From: Azorhizobium oxalatiphilum
GTDB lineage: Bacteria; Pseudomonadota; Alphaproteobacteria; Rhizobiales; Xanthobacteraceae
Assembly: GCF_014635325.1 (NCBI RefSeq)
Contig: NZ_BMCT01000008.1
Coordinates: 62,001 to 126,000, forward strand
Direction: 5' to 3'
Length of the DNA stretch: 64,000 nt
Shown one piece after another: positions 58,027-64,000 of the stretch. The translations under genes were made by a program, and so were the position numbers. The first letter of the stretch is position 1; every line of letters begins with the position of its first letter. The notes beneath the pieces were generated by a model. The model ran no database searches, was not told where the DNA came from, and saw only the letters and a list, made by a program, of their open reading frames with translations.

Positions 58027-58992
58027 ATGGCGCACGTGCCGACCTTGCTCCTGGCCGGGGGGAACGGGTTTGTGGGCGGGTACATGGCGCCCGCGTTGCG
58101 TGCCGCCTTTCCCGAACATCGGCTTGTGATGCTGAGCCGGGATGAAGGGCCGGCAGAAGACGGCTGGTCGCTCGAGAGGGCTGACCTGTTGGAGCCTGAA
58201 AGCGTCGAGGCGCTTGTCGAGCGGGTGCGGCCGGATATCGTTGTTCACTTGGCGGCGCAATCCTCCATCATGGAGGCGACGCGGGCGGCCGAGCTGACGT
58301 GGCGGGTTAATTTCGGCGGCACGTTTGCTCTCGCGTCGGCGGTGGCGCGGTATGCGCCGGGCGGGCTTTTTCTGTTCTCGTCGTCAGCGGAGGTCTATGG
58401 CGCCAGCTTCGTGCAGGGAACGGCGAAGGAAGACACGCCGCCACAGCCCGGCAACGCTTATGCCGCCTCCAAGCTGGCCGCCGAGCATGCATTGGCGCAG
58501 GTGCTGCCCGAAGACACCCGCCTGATCATCGCGCGTGCCTTCAATCACACGGGCCCCGGGCAGGACGAGCGCTTCGTCCTGCCGACGTTCGCGGCTCAGA
58601 TTGCGCGGATTGAAGCCGGGCAGATGCCGCCTGTGGTGCGGGTGGGCGATCTTTCGGCACAGCGGGACTTCCTGCATGTAGCGGATGTTGTGCGCGCCTA
58701 TATCGGCCTCTTGACCCATCCGGATCTGGCGCGCCGCACGCTGGTCAATGTGGCGTCCGGTAGCGGCCATCGCATTGGCGACCTGCTGGAGCAGCTGTGT
58801 GGATTGTCGCGCGCAGCTATCACCGTGGAGCAGGATCCGGCCAGAATGCGACCGTCGGGGGTGCCGGTGGCAATCGGTGATCCGGCGAAGCTACGGAAGA
58901 TGACCGGCTGGCATCCAGAGCATGCGATCGACGGTATCCTGTCGGAGCTGCTGGACTGGTGGCGGGTCCGCGTGAGACAGCCTGGCGCCTGA
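58027..58992 (+). CDS. rmd: GDP-6-deoxy-D-lyxo-4-hexulose reductase (GDP-D-rhamnose forming)
   Basis: A 321-residue SDR with GGNGFVGGY (11-19), Tyr145/Lys149 in YAASK, SSSAEVYG and the NHTGPGQ stretch typical of RMD enzymes. It reduces the gmd product to GDP-D-rhamnose. The alternative, GDP-6-deoxy-talose formation, cannot be excluded from sequence alone; RMD-type residues favour D-rhamnose. It follows gmd by 14 bp. It converges with the methyltransferase gene after a 138-bp gap. Confidence 0.85.
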   Translation: MAHVPTLLLAGGNGFVGGYMAPALRAAFPEHRLVMLSRDEGPAEDGWSLERADLLEPESVEALVERVRPDIVVHLAAQSSIMEATRAAELTWRVNFGGTFALASAVARYAPGGLFLFSSSAEVYGASFVQGTAKEDTPPQPGNAYAASKLAAEHALAQVLPEDTRLIIARAFNHTGPGQDERFVLPTFAAQIARIEAGQMPPVVRVGDLSAQRDFLHVADVVRAYIGLLTHPDLARRTLVNVASGSGHRIGDLLEQLCGLSRAAITVEQDPARMRPSGVPVAIGDPAKLRKMTGWHPEHAIDGILSELLDWWRVRVRQPGA

Positions 58993-59130
58993 AGCGGGGG
59001 GCAGGCCGGCTCCCTTTATTTTCGACTTTACTCTTCAACGCGAGATGTATTCTGACGCGTCATCTTTGCTGGCATTCCCCCGGCCTTCATCAAGCGAAGA
59101 GATCGCGTGTTGAAGACCGGGGGGCAACAC

Positions 59131-60078
59131 TTAAACTCCTCTGCGGATGACCAGGCCAGCCGAAGTTGAGGCAAACGCACCAAGCTTTATCTTGAGGTGC
59201 GGCGAAGATAGATAGGGCGGCGTATCGACGTAGCCGTCGATCACAAGGCTATCGGGAGCTACACGAAAAGGCTCCACAGTATGCCCTCGATCCTCAAGCT
59301 CTCGAATTAGATCTTCAATATCGCGCAGACGATAAAGTACAGTTGGTCCAGATTCCAACGTGTCTACGTTTGAACTCAGATTGAATTCAGTCGTGTGGAC
59401 GGCGATGCCGCCGATTTTAAGAGTTTTCTCGACGCTGTTGATGATAAAATCCATGCCGGCTCGCAAACCGCCCAAATGCTCCAAGCAGCACGACGACCAG
59501 CAAAAATCATAGTCGATAAACTCATCGGCGATCGCATTCATATCGCATTCTCGCCATTCGACGAGGCGCTCAAACTCCGGCCGACTTAGCGCGCAATTCG
59601 GCATCGCAGCCAAGCCTTGCGCGAATTCCCCGCTGCTCGTCCAACCGGCACCCTGGGCTATCGCCAAAGGCGCATCTGTGGCCGTGACCGAGGCGCCCAA
59701 CGCGGCGAAGGCTGCAGGCAGAGTTTCCTGTCCGACCCCGAAAACCAGCCCCTTCTTACCCGGCTGGACTGCACCGGACGCGACAAGGTGGTGGGTAATG
59801 AAAACCCACTCCCAAATCTTCCGATGAAAACGTTCATCGACATGAATTTGCTTACAAATTTCCGAAAAGGTGCGATGAAAAAAATCACGAGACGAACAGG
59901 TGGAGTGCTCCATAAAGCCTGCGTCGGATTTGACTCTATAAATATCCGGAGATGGTATGAAAATGTTAGTGAGCCAAGGTTTTTGCTGAACGATGAAGTC
60001 CAGAATTCTCGGCTTGAGAGCTTCGAAGAGGCTGTCGAGGTTTTCCTGCGTAAGAGGCTGCCCCGCGAAATCTGTCAT
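59131..60078 (-). CDS. SAM-dependent methyltransferase-like protein
   Basis: A 315-residue protein with a Rossmann methyltransferase fold: LVFGVGQETLPAAFAALGAS for the SAM loop, DFCWSSCCLEHLGGLRAGMD for the motif-IV area, and GGIAVHTTEFNLSS for post-motif strands. The first ~110 residues are an N-terminal extension. It may methylate a sugar of the nearby glycan or a glycan intermediate. AT-richer than the housekeeping genes. Family call is good, substrate unknown. Confidence 0.7.
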   Translation of the reverse strand: MTDFAGQPLTQENLDSLFEALKPRILDFIVQQKPWLTNIFIPSPDIYRVKSDAGFMEHSTCSSRDFFHRTFSEICKQIHVDERFHRKIWEWVFITHHLVASGAVQPGKKGLVFGVGQETLPAAFAALGASVTATDAPLAIAQGAGWTSSGEFAQGLAAMPNCALSRPEFERLVEWRECDMNAIADEFIDYDFCWSSCCLEHLGGLRAGMDFIINSVEKTLKIGGIAVHTTEFNLSSNVDTLESGPTVLYRLRDIEDLIRELEDRGHTVEPFRVAPDSLVIDGYVDTPPYLSSPHLKIKLGAFASTSAGLVIRRGV

Positions 60079-60417
60079 ATTCCCCTCGCCAATGTTTCAG
60101 ATGTTAGTATGTTCAGGGATGCAAGAAGGCAAAAGGACGCCATGTCATCGTGCTGGACACCCCTCTGCTTTGCATCAATCCCTGCTCTGCAGGCGGCTGT
60201 TGCGGAGTGAGTAGATATGGCTCACTGCAAGCCTTAAATCCGACGCCATGCCCAAAGCCGATTAGCTGAGCATGGAAATCACTGTGCAGTAGCCCAAACG
60301 CAGGACGGTGACTGCTCCGTCCAAGAAGGCGGATGGTCATGACGTCCTGCGCGAATGTGGCCGGTTGGCCTCCGATTGACGACAAGCCCTGTGTTCGTGG
60401 CTTGCCGTTGAGTGGGA
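60079..60417. other. Gap between the two methyltransferase genes
   Basis: 339 bp without a convincing gene. One frame on the minus strand (60113-60454) stays open for 113 codons but has no recognised residues and runs into the FkbM gene. No inverted terminal repeats or transposase motifs were seen, so a decayed insertion sequence is possible but not supported. Confidence 0.4.
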
Positions 60418-61326
60418 TTAGCTCTCCGTCTTTGCAAAACGGGGATTGCGCCACACCTGCGTGCCGTCGAACTGCGTCATCGCTTCAAGGCTGGCTGCGC
60501 CAGGCACAAAAGTGAAGCGTGTGGGCTTCTCATTCTCGAGAAGCCATCCGGCGCTATTGAACAGATCGAGTAAATCGCCATCGATCTTGCGCGAATGTGT
60601 GCCGACGACCACCCAGCGCGCCCGCTCGGAAAGGCGGTCTATCGCTGATCGGCAAATATCAAATTCCATGCCCTGCACGTCGATATGGATGAGATTCCAT
60701 TCATCGCGTGCGAGAAGCAGGCGGTTAAGCGCAATTATTTCCACATCCAGATAGTCCGAGTGCTGACCGCCGGTATAGTCAGTTCCGTCTTCGGTTTGCG
60801 GCCTAAGCCCCCATACGTCAGCGCTATTATCGACCTTGGGCCAACGCGCCTTGCCATCTTCCGAGCCGACGGCCGCCTGCAGGAGCTGATGTTCGGCGGG
60901 ATCGAAACCGTTGTCCCGATAATGATCCTGCATAGTGCGAAAATGCCCGGGATCCCCCTCGACGGCGAGCGCGAAGATATCGGTGATGCCGCGATTTCGG
61001 GCAGCGACGGCCGTGGCCACTGACCACGTGCCATAGCCTGCTCCGAGTTCCATAACCGCGAAGCGCTGGTTGGCGTTCCGCACAGCCTTGAGGGTGCCGA
61101 TCCACTCGACCGCTTCCGAATGGAAGTCGGCCGGAATGGGCAAGCCGCATACGCTGTTGCCGTGCATCTGCGCTGCGGCGTTGTACACAGACGTGTTGCG
61201 CGTCCGCACGCCGATGAATTCCTTGATGAATCCGTGCTCCGGCAACTGATCAGGTACGGCGAACTCCCTGATGATATTGAGTTCTTCGTTGCTGTAACCA
61301 GGGTACATCTGGAGTTCGATGGACAT
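60418..61326 (-). CDS. FkbM-family methyltransferase
   Basis: A 302-residue protein of the FkbM type. The SAM loop FAVMELGAGYGTWSVATAVA, the acidic strand ending LAVEGDPGHFRTMQDHYRDN, and NLIHIDVQGMEFDICRSAID (the family's D-x-Q/E-G-x-E motif) are clear. FkbM proteins O-methylate sugars or polyketides; here a rhamnose or other sugar of the surface glycan is the likely target. The gene is transcribed leftward toward the second methyltransferase. Confidence 0.85.
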   Translation of the reverse strand: MSIELQMYPGYSNEELNIIREFAVPDQLPEHGFIKEFIGVRTRNTSVYNAAAQMHGNSVCGLPIPADFHSEAVEWIGTLKAVRNANQRFAVMELGAGYGTWSVATAVAARNRGITDIFALAVEGDPGHFRTMQDHYRDNGFDPAEHQLLQAAVGSEDGKARWPKVDNSADVWGLRPQTEDGTDYTGGQHSDYLDVEIIALNRLLLARDEWNLIHIDVQGMEFDICRSAIDRLSERARWVVVGTHSRKIDGDLLDLFNSAGWLLENEKPTRFTFVPGAASLEAMTQFDGTQVWRNPRFAKTES

Positions 61327-61391
61327 TCGCGTTCCCGAAGGTTCGGAGGGGCGGTTGTATCGGCGTGTTCTATTTAAAGCGGAGTGAATTT

Positions 61392-62075
61392 CTATTCATT
61401 CTGCTGACGTAGAATTGCCGCTTCTTTCATTACAGAAAGCGTGAACATTATCGACAGAATGACAAACGTGCCCATGAGCACGCCATCGCACCAACTCATG
61501 GTCTGGCCGAAGAAGGTGAAGCTCGGCGTGCCGACGACCAGGATGGTCATGTTCATGACCAGTATGCCAATGCGCACCTCGGTGGGCCCGAACCCCATGA
61601 CAGCCAGATGGAATTCGCGACGCACCACATTGCGCACGAACACATAGATCGATACCATATGGTATCCGGTTAGGGCAAGCAATGCCGTATCGAGGCGGGC
61701 GAACGGGGACAGGCCAATGCCGCCGGCAATCAGCAGATTGCCCACCACGTCCACATTCTGGTCGAGGAAATAGCCATAGCGGGGGCGGGCGATGTCACGC
61801 ACGCGCGCCACGGTTCCATCAAGGGAATCGCCGAACCAGTGGATCAGCAGGCCGAGATTGGCGAGCCAGATGAAACTGATGGAGATGTGGCAGCCCAGAT
61901 AGCCCAGCATAACCAGCAAGGCACCGAACATGCCGAAGCCGGTCAGGCGATCGGGAGTCACCCAGAGCGGCAGACGTTCGGCGATCCAGCGCAGGACACG
62001 GCGTTCCGGTTCGGCCAGGAAGCTTTCGTGAAATCGTTCGAACAGGCTCTCGGCCGGAGGGGTCACGACTGCCAT
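61392..62075 (-). CDS. CDP-alcohol phosphatidyltransferase family membrane protein
   Basis: A 227-residue integral membrane enzyme with the family motif D-G-x2-A-R-x8-G-x3-D-x3-D, seen here as DGTVARVRDIARPRYGYFLD followed by QNVD. About six membrane segments. The family makes phospholipids or transfers CDP-alcohol groups to lipids. In this glycan setting it may put a phospho-alcohol on a lipid carrier or glycan, or it may be an unrelated housekeeping enzyme. It converges with nothing close and follows the FkbM region by 65 bp. Confidence 0.83.
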   Translation of the reverse strand: MAVVTPPAESLFERFHESFLAEPERRVLRWIAERLPLWVTPDRLTGFGMFGALLVMLGYLGCHISISFIWLANLGLLIHWFGDSLDGTVARVRDIARPRYGYFLDQNVDVVGNLLIAGGIGLSPFARLDTALLALTGYHMVSIYVFVRNVVRREFHLAVMGFGPTEVRIGILVMNMTILVVGTPSFTFFGQTMSWCDGVLMGTFVILSIMFTLSVMKEAAILRQQNE

Positions 62076-62207
62076 GTCTCCAGTGTGTTGGGCCGGCGCG
62101 CGTCAATGCGCGCTCTCGGTCCCATGGTCGCGGGACATGCCATGCGGGCGAGACAAACCCGGATGGCTGCCGCGGGCAAGCCGTGTGCGATGCTGTTCAC
62201 GGCGGTG

Positions 62208-63626
62208 TCAGACCGGGTCGGCCGATGAGTTTCCGGCGCGGGCAACCGCGGGAATGCCGGCATCGTCCTGGGTATCGGCCATGGGCCGCCGGGGGCGTGC
62301 CTTGATGTTGCTTGCGGCCAGTTCAGCCTGCCGCTTGGCGGAGCACTCGGACAGGAAGCGCTCGATGGCAGTGAAATAGGCCTCGCGCTCGTCCATGGCG
62401 TCCTGCATCGGCCGGGGCTGAGCCCTGGGGCGTTCGCCGTTCGTCCAGTGCCGGATGGCGGCATCCCAGGCGCGGGCATCCTGCGCGGGCAGCAGCAGGG
62501 CCTGATTGTCCACCACTTCCCGATGGGCCGGGATGTCGGACGCCATCACCGGGACGCCGAGGCGGGCGGCCTCGATCAGCGGCAGGCCGAAGCCTTCCGC
62601 GTGCGAGGGCATGAGCAGGCCGAGCGCGCCGGCAAGCAGGCGCTTCAGCGAGGGGCTCGACAGGCCGGAGACCACGTGCACCCGGCGGCGCAGGCTGGGA
62701 CTGTCGTGCAACTGGCCGAGAATCTCTCCGCTGCGCCATGCGGGCGAGCCGATGATGACGAGGTGCGGCGCGTCTTCGCCCATGTCGGCGGTGAGCCCGC
62801 GCCAGACGTCCAGCAGCAGCGCATGATTCTTGCGGGGCTCGATGGCGCCGCAGATGACGAAATATTTGGTCCCCGCCAGCTCGGGATCCGGGTCACACGG
62901 CGTGTGAAACACGCGCGGCACGGGGAGCGGCTGGGCCAGCGTCATGATGTCGGTGCGGCCGAAGCGGGCGAGCGCATCGGTGACGGTGCGCTGGGCCGAT
63001 TCGGTTGTGACCAGCAGGCCGGCGGCATGGCGCGCCGTGGAGGCCACCATGGTGGCATGGTGCCGGGCGGAGGAGCGCGAGACATAGTGCGGCGTGTCGA
63101 GCGGGATCACGTCGTGCAGCATGAAGACCGGCGTGACGTCGGGCCGCTTGTCGAGCCAGCGCAGGAAGAAGGGCATGGCAAGGCTGATGTGGCCGACGTT
63201 CACATAGACGGCGCGGTCCGGAACATGGGTGGCGGTGGAGCCGCCCAAGGTGAAGCCGGTGGCGCCCAGCATGGAGCCCATGCGCTTGACCCGCTGCCAA
63301 TTGGAGAAGCGCGGGGGCAGGACCATGTCGGTATCGAGCGCGTTGCCGCCCTTCAGCTCCTCGACGAGGCCATGCCAGAGGGCGTCATCCTCGATGCTGC
63401 GCCGTTCCGCCCAGAGGCGCTGCAGCCGGACGAGGCCGCGCCGCACCAGATGCGGGCTGAAGACGCGCATGCCCCAGGCGGTGGGCATCACGCCCACGCA
63501 GGGTTGCGCGGTGTGGCGGAACAGGCGGGCGGCGAGGGCGAAATCCACGCGGTCGATCCCGCGCGGAGTACGGCTGAGCGGGCCGTAAAAGAGGCGCGTC
63601 ACATCATACGCGATGGGAACGGTCAC
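62208..63626 (-). CDS. GT-B glycosyltransferase (family 4 type)
   Basis: A 472-residue protein starting at GTG 63626 (GGAG 7 bases upstream), TVPIAYDVTRLFYGPLSRTP; 35 earlier codons in frame are not family-like. The donor domain has KYFVICGAIEPRKNHALLLD and AEGFGLPLIEAARLGVPVMA with the two acidic residues expected. The N-terminal half has HDVIPLDTPHYVSRSSARHH, common in mannosyl/rhamnosyltransferases. It has a polar tail of ~35 residues. A likely part of the same glycan pathway, on the opposite strand to gmd/rmd. Confidence 0.85.
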   Translation of the reverse strand: MTVPIAYDVTRLFYGPLSRTPRGIDRVDFALAARLFRHTAQPCVGVMPTAWGMRVFSPHLVRRGLVRLQRLWAERRSIEDDALWHGLVEELKGGNALDTDMVLPPRFSNWQRVKRMGSMLGATGFTLGGSTATHVPDRAVYVNVGHISLAMPFFLRWLDKRPDVTPVFMLHDVIPLDTPHYVSRSSARHHATMVASTARHAAGLLVTTESAQRTVTDALARFGRTDIMTLAQPLPVPRVFHTPCDPDPELAGTKYFVICGAIEPRKNHALLLDVWRGLTADMGEDAPHLVIIGSPAWRSGEILGQLHDSPSLRRRVHVVSGLSSPSLKRLLAGALGLLMPSHAEGFGLPLIEAARLGVPVMASDIPAHREVVDNQALLLPAQDARAWDAAIRHWTNGERPRAQPRPMQDAMDEREAYFTAIERFLSECSAKRQAELAASNIKARPRRPMADTQDDAGIPAVARAGNSSADPV

Positions 63627-63973
63627 CTGTGAGCTCCGACACCGACACAGCGATCTTTCATGCACCCACCTTGGCTGAGCCAGGACGTCCGAGAAATAGA
63701 ATTCGCTCGATCGCTCATGCGCCAGATGCACGCATGTGCCTTATTGGCAGCATCGGGGGGCAAGGGCAACCATTTCACTCCCAGTAAGGGCGAATTTCTT
63801 CTGCGTCGCTGGGGAAGCTCAGCCTGAGCGCACGCACGTACCGTTGATGAAGAATCTACATAGACTGTTATCAAAATACCCGGATAAGGCGGGCCTGACT
63901 TAAAGGCGTGTTCCGCTCGGATGGAGGCCGCAGTCCGATCAAGGCAGATCTTCTCCTTTGCAGAGGGGAAGGC

Positions 63974-63988
63974 CTGATCGCCGATCAG
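63974..63988. repeat. Small palindrome at the right edge
   Basis: CTGATCG-C-CGATCAG, a perfect 7-bp inverted repeat. From 63627 to the end of the window no gene is seen; this dyad could be the end of a transcript whose gene lies beyond the edge, or a regulatory site. Too little context to say. Confidence 0.3.
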
Positions 63989-64000
63989 CCTGCTTCACCC

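Noticed and set aside
60113-60454. 113-codon frame between the two methyltransferase genes
   Set aside because: It runs into the FkbM gene, has no ribosome-binding site and no known motif; no transposase feature was found.

Overview
The window is a high-GC stretch of an alphaproteobacterial chromosome. It most likely comes from the order Hyphomicrobiales (Rhizobiales), with Xanthobacteraceae (Azorhizobium/Xanthobacter/Ancylobacter type) a reasonable guess. The reasons are the rhizobial-style housekeeping order (fur-plsC-miaB-phoH-ybeY-corC-lnt-praR-metK-trmB and rimP-nusA-ylxR-infB-rbfA-truB), a praR-type regulator, and a 401-residue NAD-dependent formate dehydrogenase typical of methylotrophic members of that group. 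No database search was possible, so taxonomy and product names rest on recognised motifs, lengths and gene order.

Layout. 0-1.5 kb: a LysR regulator broken by an in-frame TAG, divergent from an AEC-type transporter. 1.5-7.6 kb: heparinase II/III-like gene, rsmB and htpX, with an AT-rich two-gene accessory cassette of unknown function (5.1-6.6 kb) between rsmB and htpX. 7.7-11.7 kb: an SGNH/GSCFA hydrolase-like pair, nfuA, tsaB and rimI. 11.9-16.4 kb: a fused dihydroxyacetone kinase and two unrelated substrate-binding proteins. 16.5-24.8 kb: the rimP-nusA-ylxR-infB-rbfA-truB translation/transcription operon, minus strand. 25.2-27.5 kb: formate dehydrogenase and a LysR regulator. 27.7-37.6 kb: trmB, metK, praR, lnt, corC, ybeY, phoH, miaB, plsC and fur, all minus strand. 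38.0-40.9 kb: rpsO and pnp, plus strand. 41-45.3 kb: two paralogous chemoreceptors in tandem. 45.6-48.1 kb: an MFS transporter, a small twin-membrane-segment protein and a PduO-type cobalamin adenosyltransferase.

48.2-63.6 kb is a surface-glycan region. manC, gmd and rmd together make GDP-D-rhamnose. Between manC and gmd lie a cytochrome P450 and a tightly overlapping module (coiled-coil protein, three GT-B glycosyltransferases, TPR protein). On the opposite strand are two methyltransferases (one FkbM type), a CDP-alcohol phosphatidyltransferase and a further glycosyltransferase. No transporter or polymerase for the glycan lies in the window, and the locus probably continues to the right.

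Main points for follow-up: (1) a possible SAM-sensing H-type pseudoknot against the metK ribosome-binding site; (2) a roughly 21-kb inversion that would explain why the fur-to-truB block runs opposite to its usual flanks (rimI and rpsO-pnp); (3) a P450 and a coiled-coil/GT/TPR module inside a D-rhamnose locus; (4) the AT-rich two-gene cassette beside htpX; (5) a 51-bp dispersed palindromic repeat; (6) a long pnp leader stem like the RNase III target known from enteric pnp.
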